The translations under genes and the position numbers were made by a program. The notes below the pieces were generated by a model. That model was not told the origin of the DNA. It worked only from the letters and a program-made list of their open reading frames with translations, and ran no database searches. A DNA stretch of 64,000 nt from Rubrobacter_A sp965214435 (GTDB lineage Bacteria > Actinomycetota > Rubrobacteria > Rubrobacterales > Rubrobacteraceae). The stretch spans positions 806,001 to 870,000 of the forward strand of contig OZ243960.1 of NCBI GenBank assembly GCA_965214435.1. The letters run 5' to 3'. Position 1 is the stretch's first letter; each line of letters starts with the position of its first letter. Below are positions 56,876-64,000 of this stretch, in pieces.

Positions 56876-57781
56876 ATGGGAGTTTTGGTGGAGGTTCTAC
56901 GCACGCCGGAGGAGCGGTTCGCCGACCTGCCGGGCTTTCCTTTCGAGCCCCGGTACGCCGAGGTCGACGGATTGCGGGTCCACTACGTAGACGAGGGACC
57001 ACGGGAGGGTGAGCCGGTGTTGTTGATGCACGGCGAGCCCACATGGTCGTATCTGTACCGGTACATGATCCCGACCATCGTGGACGCCGGTATGCGGGCT
57101 ATTGCTCCGGACCTCGTGGGCTTCGGGCGCTCGGACAAACCAGCCGCCAAAGAAGACTACACCTACGCCCGGCAGGTCGAATGGATGCGGGGCTGGCTGG
57201 AAGCGCTGGACCTGCGGGACGTCACTCTCGTCTGCCAAGACTGGGGCTCCCTTATCGGACTCCGGCTCGCCGCCGAGAACGAGGACCAATTCGCCAGGGT
57301 AGTCGTCGCCAACGGCGGGTTGCCGACTGGCGACCACGAGATGCCGCTCGCGTTCAAGACCTGGCAGAAGTTTTCCCGCAACAGCCCGCGGTTCCCGGTC
57401 GGCTGGCTCATAAACCGCGGCTGCAAGACGAGCCTTCCTGAAGAGGTCGTCGACGCCTACGACGCCCCGTTCCCCGACGACTCCTACAAGGCCGCCGCCC
57501 GCATCTTCCCGGAACTCGTCCCGACGAAGCCGGACGACCCGGCGACCCTGGCGAACCGCGCCGCCTGGGAAGTCTTTAAGCGCTGGGAGAAACCGTTCCT
57601 GACTGCCTATAGCGACGGCGACCCCGTAACCCGTGGGGCCGACAAGCCGTTCCGGGAGCTGGTGCCGGGAGCCAGGGACCAGCCGCACATCACAATCGAG
57701 GGCGCCCGCCACTTTTTGCAAGAAGACAAAGGCGAAGAGCTTGCCCGGGTAGTCGTGGACTTTGTGCGGCGCAACCGCTAG
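56876..57781 (+). CDS. Haloalkane dehalogenase
   Basis: An alpha/beta-hydrolase that replaces a halogen on an alkane with OH. The 301-residue protein has HGEPTWSYLYR for the oxyanion region, nucleophile and first halide-binding Trp in CQDWGSLIG (Asp122, Trp123), an acid in YSDGDPVT, and the catalytic His in GARHFLQED (His279). The pattern follows HLD subfamily I, the DhlA type. A cap domain lies between about 155 and 215, with FKTWQKF a candidate second halide-binding Trp. A haloacid dehalogenase gene follows, so both may belong to one dehalogenation route. Some HLD-like proteins act as other hydrolases, so activity needs testing. Confidence 0.85.
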   Translation: MGVLVEVLRTPEERFADLPGFPFEPRYAEVDGLRVHYVDEGPREGEPVLLMHGEPTWSYLYRYMIPTIVDAGMRAIAPDLVGFGRSDKPAAKEDYTYARQVEWMRGWLEALDLRDVTLVCQDWGSLIGLRLAAENEDQFARVVVANGGLPTGDHEMPLAFKTWQKFSRNSPRFPVGWLINRGCKTSLPEEVVDAYDAPFPDDSYKAAARIFPELVPTKPDDPATLANRAAWEVFKRWEKPFLTAYSDGDPVTRGADKPFRELVPGARDQPHITIEGARHFLQEDKGEELARVVVDFVRRNR

Positions 57782-57906
57782 CAGCTTCTGGCAAGCGCCA
57801 GCAAGCGCTAGAAGCCTACCGGGGTACTTAGATCCGGTAGCGGGTATACAGGTCGCCGGTAGTACTGTTCCGGCGCGCAGGGTTTCCGTAGAGACAGGAG
57901 ATAAGT

Positions 57907-58584
57907 ATGCCGAGAGTCTGTGTATTTGACGTGAACGAGACGCTGTTGGATCTCGGGGCGCTGGACCCGCACTTTGAGCGGGTTTTCGGGGACGCCTCGG
58001 TGAGAAAGACGTGGTTCAGCCAGTTCCAGAACTCGTGGCTGACGGCGATGGTGACCGGCTACTACACGGACTTCGGGAGCTTCGGGGCCGCAGCCCTGAA
58101 GATGGTCGCCGAGCGGCAGGGTGTGGAGTTGTCCGACGAGGACCGGCAGCAGATCATCGGCGGTGTTGCGAACCTCCCGCCACACCCGGAGGTCGCGAAC
58201 AACCTTGAACGCCTGCGCGACGCCGGCATCCGGCTGGCGGCCCTGACGAACTCCACCCAGCAGGTAGCCGAGATGCAACTGGATAACTCCGGCCTGGCCC
58301 AGTACTTCGAGCAGACCCTCTCGGCCGACGCTGTAAAGCGCCTGAAGCCGGCCCCCGAGCCGTACCGCATGGCCGCCGAGAGCCTCGGGGTCGAAATTAG
58401 CGGCATCCGGCTCGTGGCCGCCCACGCCTGGGACATGGCGGGCGCTTTGCGGGCCGGGTGCGCGGCGGCCTTTGTCGCCCGTCCGGGGATGGTTCTCGAC
58501 CCGCTGGTCGAGCCGCCGGACATCGTCGGCAGGGACCTGCGCGAGGTCGCCGACCGGATCCTCTCCGTCGAAGCTGGAGGTTAA
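57907..58584 (+). CDS. Haloacid dehalogenase, type II
   Basis: A 225-residue HAD enzyme of the (S)-2-haloacid dehalogenase group. The start CVFDVNETLLDL has nucleophile Asp8 in the DVNETLLD form typical of dehalogenases rather than phosphatases. LTNSTQQ, DAVKRLKPAPEPYRMAAE and VAAHAWDMAGALRAG are the other family blocks. It would convert 2-haloacids to hydroxyacids. The ATG start has an ACAGGAG site. It lies 125 bases after the haloalkane dehalogenase, with an imperfect hairpin between, so separate transcription is possible. Confidence 0.9.
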   Translation: MPRVCVFDVNETLLDLGALDPHFERVFGDASVRKTWFSQFQNSWLTAMVTGYYTDFGSFGAAALKMVAERQGVELSDEDRQQIIGGVANLPPHPEVANNLERLRDAGIRLAALTNSTQQVAEMQLDNSGLAQYFEQTLSADAVKRLKPAPEPYRMAAESLGVEISGIRLVAAHAWDMAGALRAGCAAAFVARPGMVLDPLVEPPDIVGRDLREVADRILSVEAGG

Positions 58585-58679
58585 CGCCCGCCTCGTCATC
58601 TTACGGACAAAGCGATATAACAGAGGTTGGCTGCACGGGACATACCCTGCGTAGCAGACGATGAGAGGAGAAACTAATA

Positions 58680-59480
58680 ATGGCGCTATCTGTTGGAGAC
58701 GCCCCGTTCGGCACGAAAAGAACCGGCGAGTTCAACTTCGATACCGGGGTCCTGCAGGCCCACACCCTGTACTTCCAGCCCTCCCCGAAGCGGGTCCGGG
58801 CGGTACTGAACGGCGAGACGGTACTGGACAGCCGCCGGGCCAAGCTCTTGCACGAGACCGGTCACCTGCCGGTCTACTATTTCCCTAAAGAGGACGTCCG
58901 GACGGAGCTTCTGGAGGACGATACTACGACCCACTGCCCGTTCAAGGGCGACGCCCGGTACTGGTCGGTAAAGGTCGGCGACCGCCACGCGGAGAACGCG
59001 GTGTGGGGCTACCCGGAGCCGCTGGAGACCTCGCCGATACCCGAGGATCACGTCTCGGTCTACTGGAGCGCGATGGACGCCTGGTACGAGGAGGACGAGC
59101 AGGTATTCGTCCACCCGCACGACCCGTTCCACCGGGTGGACGTGCTCGACAGCTCCCGGCACGTAAAGGTCACGGTAGACGGGGAGACCGTCGCCGAGAC
59201 CGACCACCCGAAGCTACTCTTCGAGACCGGCCTGCCGACACGCTACTACATCCCGGAGGACGACATCCGGACGGAACTCCTGACGGAGAGCGACACGCAG
59301 ACCGGATGCCCGTATAAGGGGACCGCGACCTACTACTCGTTCCAGAAAAACGGCACGACGGTAGAGGACATAGCCTGGAGCTACCCGGAGCCTCTTCCCG
59401 AAGCCGAGAAGCTTCCCGGTACCCGGTGCTTTCTCGGTGAGGGCGTCGAGATAGAGGTCGACGGCCAGAAAGCCGAGTAA
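58680..59480 (+). CDS. Tandem DUF427 domain protein
   Basis: A 266-residue protein made of two DUF427 repeats. The first has VRAVLNGETVLDSRRAKLLH, HLPVYYFPKEDVRTELL, HCPFKGDARYW and AVWGYPEPLE; the second repeats these as VKVTVDGETVAETDHPKLLF, RYYIPEDDIRTELL, GCPYKGTATYY and IAWSYPEPLP. DUF427 domains form small beta barrels and occur in Actinobacteria; the function is not established. The ATG start has a GAGAGGAG site. A strong terminator follows. Confidence 0.92.
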   Translation: MALSVGDAPFGTKRTGEFNFDTGVLQAHTLYFQPSPKRVRAVLNGETVLDSRRAKLLHETGHLPVYYFPKEDVRTELLEDDTTTHCPFKGDARYWSVKVGDRHAENAVWGYPEPLETSPIPEDHVSVYWSAMDAWYEEDEQVFVHPHDPFHRVDVLDSSRHVKVTVDGETVAETDHPKLLFETGLPTRYYIPEDDIRTELLTESDTQTGCPYKGTATYYSFQKNGTTVEDIAWSYPEPLPEAEKLPGTRCFLGEGVEIEVDGQKAE

Positions 59481-59503
59481 CCCTACCGGCACGAAGCGCG
59501 CGC

Positions 59504-59540
59504 AGCGGGGCCGTCTGGTAAAGGGCGGCCCCGCTCTTTG
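59504..59540 (+). terminator. Terminator of the DUF427 gene
   Basis: AGCGGGGCCG (59504-59513) pairs perfectly with CGGCCCCGCT (59526-59535), followed by CTTTGCG. It lies between two convergent genes. Confidence 0.75.
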
Positions 59541-59549
59541 CGTTCCGTT

Positions 59550-60125
59550 CTATCGTTTGCCCTGTAGCTCCGGTTCGAGTTGGTGCACGAGGTCTACCTG
59601 CACGGAGGTCTCAAGCGTTCCGGGGCGGCTCTCGCGCACAAAGTCGATAGCCTCGCCGGGGTGGTTCCCGAGCGCCACTAGGATAGAAGCCACGACTAAT
59701 CCGGTGCGGCCGAGGCCCGCGTGGCAGTGGACTACTACCGTTGCGCCGTCTTTCAGGCGGTTGACGAGGTCCCGGATCAAGTCCGCGTACTCGTCCAACT
59801 CGTCCCGCGGCGGTACGCCGCCGTCCACGACGGGGAAGCGAATGACCTCCAGGCCAAGCCCCTCCGCTTTCTGAAAGAGGTCCGATATTTCAAGTTCCTC
59901 GTACTCGAAGTCTTCCATCAGCGAGACGAGCACCTCCGCGCCGTACTCCGTCCGGAGCCACCCGAGGTCGGTTTCAAGGTCCCGGGCGTACCCCGGTACC
60001 AGCGGCTCTTTCTTACCCGGGGCATACGTCATCCCGAGCCGCCCCGGCAAAGAAAGCGTGTCCCCGGCTATAAAGTCGACGTGGATGGAGTTGTCTTTCG
60101 AACTGTTCGGTCTCTCATCGCTCAT
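59550..60125 (-). CDS. Dual-specificity/tyrosine phosphatase family protein
   Basis: A 191-residue cysteine phosphatase. The P-loop is VVHCHAGLGRTGLV (HC-X5-R), with a general-acid region around FPVVDGGVPPRDELDEY and the N-terminal GYARDLETDLGWLRTEYGAEV segment of CDKN3/DSP-like enzymes. It removes phosphate from tyrosine or from small molecules. There is no signal peptide, and no kinase is adjacent. The ATG start is used. Confidence 0.9.
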   Translation of the reverse strand: MSDERPNSSKDNSIHVDFIAGDTLSLPGRLGMTYAPGKKEPLVPGYARDLETDLGWLRTEYGAEVLVSLMEDFEYEELEISDLFQKAEGLGLEVIRFPVVDGGVPPRDELDEYADLIRDLVNRLKDGATVVVHCHAGLGRTGLVVASILVALGNHPGEAIDFVRESRPGTLETSVQVDLVHQLEPELQGKR

Positions 60126-60164
60126 CTGAACGTTTCCTTTCTGATGTGAGTACTCTCGGTGATT

Positions 60165-61604
60165 TTAAAGGAATACCCGGAGCACCCCGTCGGAGCGGCC
60201 GAACGCTACCTGGACGCGGTCTCTTCCGTCCGTGGTGGACGCCAGGTTGGTTACCATGGTACCGCCCGTCGGTAGCGTCCAGTCCGTTTGCGCCCCGGAG
60301 GGCGTGCGGGTCACGGCGCCGAGCTGCGTGTACGAGTCGTTCGGTACCAGCAGTTCCCAGCGGTCGTCGCCGTCGAGGTCCCCGGCGCGGGCGGTATCCA
60401 GGTTGCGGGTGCGGATGCGGTGGGAGGTGTAGCCGGGTAAGGTTGCGGCTATCTCTAGCCGTCCGGCTTCGAGGTCCAGCCGGTAGAACTCGACCACGCC
60501 GCCGAGGTGCGGGGTGCGCACGGCGGCAAGCTCGGTCTGGCCCTCGGGACCGAACGGGCCGGCGGCCAGGAGGTGGCGCCAGCGCTTAGGCTCCCCGATA
60601 AAAGGTCCGGAGGCTGCGAGGCGTCCGTCCAGGCTGTAGACCGAGATGCGGCTGCCCTCTGATGCTGTACTCTCTGTGACGACCAGTAGCTGCTCCCCGT
60701 CCGGTGCCTCGAACCACAGGGGCGCTATGGTTTCAAAGACGCCACCGGACGCCGGCTGGATGCAGGACTCGATCTCAAAGCCGTCCGCGGAGTCTTCGGC
60801 GGGACGGAGCACCGTCAGGGACGCCGCCTCGAAGGCGTCGCCGAGGACGCCGTGCGCGTAGCGGTCCGTCGGGTCCGAGAGAACCGCTATCCGGCCGCCG
60901 GGAGCTTTTTCGCTCCGGACGAGCCGGGCGTCCGGTAGAGCGGTAACCGGTGGGTCCGGTCCGGGCTCGACGAACAGGCCGCCGCCGCTCTGAACCCCGA
61001 TCACCGCTTTCGCGCCAGAGCTTGCGGGTACCGGATGGGTAAGTGTGGACTCTTGGCCGTTGCCGGCGGTCACGAGCGTGAGACTGCCGGCTTCGGACCT
61101 GACGAGCGGCGGCTCTCCGGGCGGGAGACGGTCGTTGGTTAACGGCTCCGGGGTAACCTCACCAGCGGGGGAGAGACGGAAAGCTTCCACGCGTCCGTCC
61201 GCTAGCGCCGCGACCCAGGCGGTATCCTCCCCGAGCGGCACCCCGACGACCCAGGCCGGGGTACCGCCGAGAGGTATGTCTACCGGCTCCGAAGTAGGCA
61301 GGTCCCCGGCTCCGACCACGGCGCGGTTGCCCGAGGCTTGTCCGTAGGTGTAACCGTAGACCGGACCGGAGGACCCGGCGGAAGACCTGACGGTGGATCC
61401 GGAAGACTCGACCGTACCTCCTCCGGTACTCTCCGGCTGAGGAGGTGCCGGTTGCGGTACGGTTTCGGCGGTGCCGGTCCCGGCGGTGGAAGCCGGGAGA
61501 TTATCCTGGGCGGTATCGCCGCAGGACGTAAGAGCCGGAAGTCCGGCCAGCATCGCGAAGATCAGGAATACTATCGTTAGTGCCGTAGATCTTTGGAGGT
61601 TCAT
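60165..61604 (-). CDS. Exported lipoprotein with propeller-like repeat domain
   Basis: A 479-residue lipoprotein. The signal peptide ends in the lipobox PALTSC, followed by a long Ser/Thr/Pro/Gly linker and a beta-rich domain with repeated strands (AWVVGVPLGEDTAWVAAL, GRIAVLSDPTDRYAHGVL, LAAVRTPHLGGVVEFYRL) and a FG-GAP/VCBS-like ARAGDLDGDDRWELLVPND. It looks like a surface beta-propeller, often a binding or assembly platform. The ATG start (61604) has GGAGAG upstream, and the stop of a small gene overlaps it (ATGA). Longer in-frame starts to 61760 run through that gene. No enzyme motif is seen. Confidence 0.8.
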   Translation of the reverse strand: MNLQRSTALTIVFLIFAMLAGLPALTSCGDTAQDNLPASTAGTGTAETVPQPAPPQPESTGGGTVESSGSTVRSSAGSSGPVYGYTYGQASGNRAVVGAGDLPTSEPVDIPLGGTPAWVVGVPLGEDTAWVAALADGRVEAFRLSPAGEVTPEPLTNDRLPPGEPPLVRSEAGSLTLVTAGNGQESTLTHPVPASSGAKAVIGVQSGGGLFVEPGPDPPVTALPDARLVRSEKAPGGRIAVLSDPTDRYAHGVLGDAFEAASLTVLRPAEDSADGFEIESCIQPASGGVFETIAPLWFEAPDGEQLLVVTESTASEGSRISVYSLDGRLAASGPFIGEPKRWRHLLAAGPFGPEGQTELAAVRTPHLGGVVEFYRLDLEAGRLEIAATLPGYTSHRIRTRNLDTARAGDLDGDDRWELLVPNDSYTQLGAVTRTPSGAQTDWTLPTGGTMVTNLASTTDGRDRVQVAFGRSDGVLRVFL

Positions 61605-61726
61605 GCTCTCCGGCGTTGCGGGTGGCGTGGGTAAGCTCCGGAGAGGCGCTTGCCCCGCTTGTCTCCGGGGAGTATTGTCGCGTCGCCGCCGTAGCTGGTC
61701 GAAGCCGGCGGGGTATTCTCGCTCAC
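61601..61726 (-). CDS. 41-residue small protein coupled to the lipoprotein gene
   Basis: GTG 61726, preceded by AGGAG at the right distance, opens a 41-codon frame whose TGA overlaps the lipoprotein ATG (ATGA). The peptide begins SENTPPASTSYGGDATIL and ends in a basic Arg-rich tail. The overlap and ribosome site support it as a real upstream cistron or a leader for translational coupling. No homology is recognised. Confidence 0.5.
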   Translation of the reverse strand: MSENTPPASTSYGGDATILPGDKRGKRLSGAYPRHPQRRRA

Positions 61727-61919
61727 GGTGACTCCTGATCCGGTCCGGGTTCTTGCGCAATGAGTAAGAACTCTACGGATACGTATAGCCTGGAATGCCG
61801 CAGGACGCAAGCCCGGGGCGCTACTGTCGGAGGCGCTGTGAAACTTTTAATGCCCTGGGCAGTATTTATTCTGTGGGTTCCTGTTTCTTACGGAGGTGAT
61901 TTCTATAAAATGGGGGTGT

Positions 61920-62600
61920 ATGCGAGGAGGCAAGACACAAGTAGAGGTCCGGCCGCTGGAGGTTAGCGACCTCCGGACCGCGGGCCTTCTGCACGAGAAG
62001 GAGCTTCCGCACGAGTTCCTGACCCGCTTTGGACCAAGATTTCTCTCCCGGTACTACCGGGCGTTTGTGGAGAGCCCCTACGCAACGGCCCTCGGTGCCT
62101 GGTCGCCGGGCGGCGGACAGGACAAGTTACAAGGGGTACTTATCGGGACTTTCGACACGGGAGCCCACTACGCCTACCTGGTCCGGCACCACGGCCGGGC
62201 TCTCGCGGTCCACACGCTGCTGCAATCTTTCCGGCGGCCGAAGCTGGCGTTCGACGTGCTGCGGACGAGGCTCGTGCGCTACGCCCGAGGCATCCTCCGC
62301 TCCCTGAAGTACGCTAAAAGCCCTGAAAAGAAGGACCCGTTGGCGAGCGAGCAGGAGAGGGTGGGCTTTGTAGCCTACGTAGCGGTACGGGGCGAAAGCC
62401 GGGGCGCTGGCGTTGGCGGAGCGCTTTTCAAGGTCTATGAGGAGCTGGCGCGGGAAGCGGGCCTCGACCGCCTGGACCTCGTAACGCTGCCGGATGAGCG
62501 GGGGGCCGGACCTTTTTTCAGCAGCCTGGGCTGGAAGTACGAGGGAGAGCGGGTCAGCCGTAGCGGCGAGAAGTACGCGTTCTATACTTTTGCACTGTAG
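61920..62600 (+). CDS. GNAT acetyltransferase
   Basis: A 226-residue GNAT. The acetyl-CoA-binding motif A is VAYVAVRGESRGAGVGGALF, and AGPFFSSLGWKYEGE closes the fold. An N-terminal helix pair (about 20-50) and a long insertion (about 75-135, rich in Lys/Arg) precede the core. ATG 61920 is the likely start, since the in-frame GTG 61896 lies within the GGAGGTGA ribosome site (61892-61899). That site is correctly spaced to ATG 61910 in another frame, which encodes only 18 codons; see the separate note. Substrate unknown. Confidence 0.8.
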   Translation: MRGGKTQVEVRPLEVSDLRTAGLLHEKELPHEFLTRFGPRFLSRYYRAFVESPYATALGAWSPGGGQDKLQGVLIGTFDTGAHYAYLVRHHGRALAVHTLLQSFRRPKLAFDVLRTRLVRYARGILRSLKYAKSPEKKDPLASEQERVGFVAYVAVRGESRGAGVGGALFKVYEELAREAGLDRLDLVTLPDERGAGPFFSSLGWKYEGERVSRSGEKYAFYTFAL

Positions 62601-62629
62601 TCGGATCGTCGTGAGGTAGAATCAGCGAC

Positions 62630-64000
62630 ATGTTAAAGGTCAAAGTCAAGTTTCCGCTGCGTCCAGAGGGGCCGCTGCGCAAGGCCGCCGTACTCGCGGC
62701 AAAGCACCCGAGTTACCGCTCGGAGCCGGTAAACGGTACGGCAAAGGCGTCCGTCGAGCTCGAGCTGCCCGAGGTCTGGCAGGATCTCGACCGCATAATG
62801 GAGTTCCTGCGGGCGGAGCCGGAGGCCGAGTACGAGGCCGACGGGGTCGCCGTCGCGGCCGGGGATCTTTCCGAGGGATTGCGGTGTTTTTTCAGGAAGC
62901 AGCGTTCGGGCACGGCGGCCAAGGAGTGGTGTACGCCGCGTCAGCTTTCGGACAAGCAGCTTTTTCCTTGCAAGCAGATCCGGGTCTACGATAACGAGTA
63001 CCCGACAAAGAACTCGTGGTACACGCTCGGCGAGATGGGCGACGACGGGGTTTACCGGGTGGACAAGGAAGGCATCACGGAGCGGGTCTTGTCGGACCTC
63101 GGACCGTGCGTGCGGTGTCCGATACTGGACCTCGACGCGGCCGCTGAGACTATAGCCCGGCTTCCGGAGGAGATCGACCCGAACAAGGACGAGGGTTGGC
63201 GCTACCGGGGCGGCGGCTCGACGGAGAGTTGGACCGTCGCCAAAGCCCGCGGCGGCGAGGACGGTCTGCGCGAGGAACCGGCGACCGGCTCCGGGACTAC
63301 GAGCCGGGAGACTCTGGTGGAGAGGATCGCCCGGAGCGTGCGGAGCGGAGGAGCGGGGGTCGCGGCAGCCGGTGGGGCAGCGCCGGGGACCCGCAACGTA
63401 CCCGGAACTCGCTACGAGGACGTCGGCGGGATGAAAGAAACCATATCGCTCGTGCGGGAAGCGGCGGAGTTACCGATCACGCACCCGGAGATCTTCGAGA
63501 AGCTTGGCATCCGGCCGAACAAGGGTATTTTGTTCTACGGGCCGCCGGGCACCGGCAAGACGCTCCTGGCGCGGGCGGTCGCCAACGAGAGCGGGGCGCA
63601 CTTTATAGCGGTCTCTGGACCGGAGATCCTCAATCGCTACTGGGGACAGAGCGAGGCACGCCTGCGGAGCATATTCTCCGAGGCGCGGGCCAAGTCACCG
63701 GCGATCATCCTGTTCGACGAGATAGACTCCTTCGCCGCCTCGCGGGAGTCGATGAGCGAGAGCTTTGAGGCGACGCTGGTCTCCCAGCTACTCTCGCTGA
63801 TGGACGGCATGAACGATCTCGGGCGAGTGTGCGTTATCGCGACGACCAACCGCCCGCAGGCACTCGACCCGGCGCTCCGACGACCGGGCCGCTTTGACCA
63901 CGAGATAAGGATCGGGCTCCCCGACACCGACGCGCGCCTGCAGATCCTGAAGATTCACACGCAGGGCATGCCGACCTCCCCGGAACTGGACCTGCGGCAG
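62630..64000 (+). CDS. CDC48/VCP-like AAA ATPase (3' partial)
   Basis: An AAA ATPase cut by the window edge after 457 codons. The first 290 residues are not an N-domain I recognise: an opening beta-strand region (MLKVKVKFPLRPEG), acidic helices, and five cysteines, including C160/C163 (CVRCP) and C86, C101 and C114, which could bind zinc. The AAA domain starts TRYEDVGGMKETISLV, with Walker A GPPGTGKT (304-311) and Walker B IILFDEIDSFA. Pore and arginine-finger regions (LDPALRRPGRFD) follow. This first AAA module closely resembles archaeal VAT/CDC48; a second module probably follows outside the window. A weak GAGGT site precedes ATG 62630. Confidence 0.9.
   Translation, partial: MLKVKVKFPLRPEGPLRKAAVLAAKHPSYRSEPVNGTAKASVELELPEVWQDLDRIMEFLRAEPEAEYEADGVAVAAGDLSEGLRCFFRKQRSGTAAKEWCTPRQLSDKQLFPCKQIRVYDNEYPTKNSWYTLGEMGDDGVYRVDKEGITERVLSDLGPCVRCPILDLDAAAETIARLPEEIDPNKDEGWRYRGGGSTESWTVAKARGGEDGLREEPATGSGTTSRETLVERIARSVRSGGAGVAAAGGAAPGTRNVPGTRYEDVGGMKETISLVREAAELPITHPEIFEKLGIRPNKGILFYGPPGTGKTLLARAVANESGAHFIAVSGPEILNRYWGQSEARLRSIFSEARAKSPAIILFDEIDSFAASRESMSESFEATLVSQLLSLMDGMNDLGRVCVIATTNRPQALDPALRRPGRFDHEIRIGLPDTDARLQILKIHTQGMPTSPELDLRQ

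Noticed and set aside
56897..57721. Open frame of 274 codons opposite the haloalkane dehalogenase
   Set aside because: Antisense shadow of a gene with intact catalytic motifs.
1..64000. tRNA or rRNA genes
   Set aside because: I looked through the intergenic regions for cloverleaf-like or GGTTCRA-type signals and found none; short or unusual tRNAs could be missed by eye.

Overview
The window is one contiguous stretch of a high-GC, gene-dense bacterial chromosome. It has about 64 protein-coding genes on both strands, mostly with Shine-Dalgarno sites and many GTG or TTG starts. The content suggests a deep-branching actinobacterium of the Rubrobacter type. Evidence for this is SufBCD with a Rieske partner, Rex, a MutL carrying the endonuclease-type C-terminus (absent from most Actinobacteria), DUF1385, DUF3618 and Actinobacterial Holin-X proteins, a CDC48-like AAA ATPase, and osmolyte uptake genes. 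The taxonomic call is inference from gene content. No rRNA, tRNA, CRISPR array, prophage or insertion sequence was recognised.

Layout. 1-12.2 kb: a membrane-anchored CARDB-like protein (cut by the window edge), a stand-alone RAM domain, a GCS2-type carboxylate-amine ligase, a divergent TlpA/MauE redox pair, mutL, accB-accC, DUF1385, an SDR and a circularly permuted ATP-grasp gene. 12.3-17 kb: two small membrane genes (one frameshifted), then a DNA-replication cluster: DnaD-like, DnaI/DnaC-like loader, a possible ssDNA-annealing protein, a ComEC-like metallo-beta-lactamase and ssb. 17.4-31.4 kb: rex, an anti-sigma-type ATPase, a double GNAT, a GT-C-like membrane protein, an AT-richer Schlafen/AlbA-type regulator with 11-bp phased repeats, an M2/M3 peptidase coupled to a membrane J-protein, queG, a diguanylate cyclase, and a BCCT transporter co-transcribed with an OpuBC-type binding lipoprotein. 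31.5-41 kb: an aldehyde dehydrogenase, PhzF, a sulfite-oxidase-like molybdoenzyme divergent from a SulP transporter, a methyltransferase, a second ATP-grasp paralogue and an SDR lacking a normal start codon. 41-47.4 kb: the suf operon (sufC-sufB-sufD-Rieske), a 45-residue lysine-rich protein, ygfZ and a HAD hydrolase. 47.5-64 kb: a cold-shock gene with a structured leader, larC, holin-X/DUF3618, yqeC, a GntR regulator and M20 amidohydrolase, a cupin, a ferredoxin, an XRE regulator divergent from clpP, two dehalogenases, a tandem DUF427 protein, a dual-specificity phosphatase, a propeller-like lipoprotein and the start of a CDC48-like ATPase.

Functional themes are iron-sulfur assembly, redox sensing, osmoprotection, DNA replication/repair and stress proteostasis. 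The points most worth a second look are the BCCT plus binding-protein pair, the Firmicutes-style DnaD/DnaI loader operon, the Schlafen-type islet with phased repeats, the lysine-rich miniprotein, and two genes whose conserved N-termini start at ACG or ATC.
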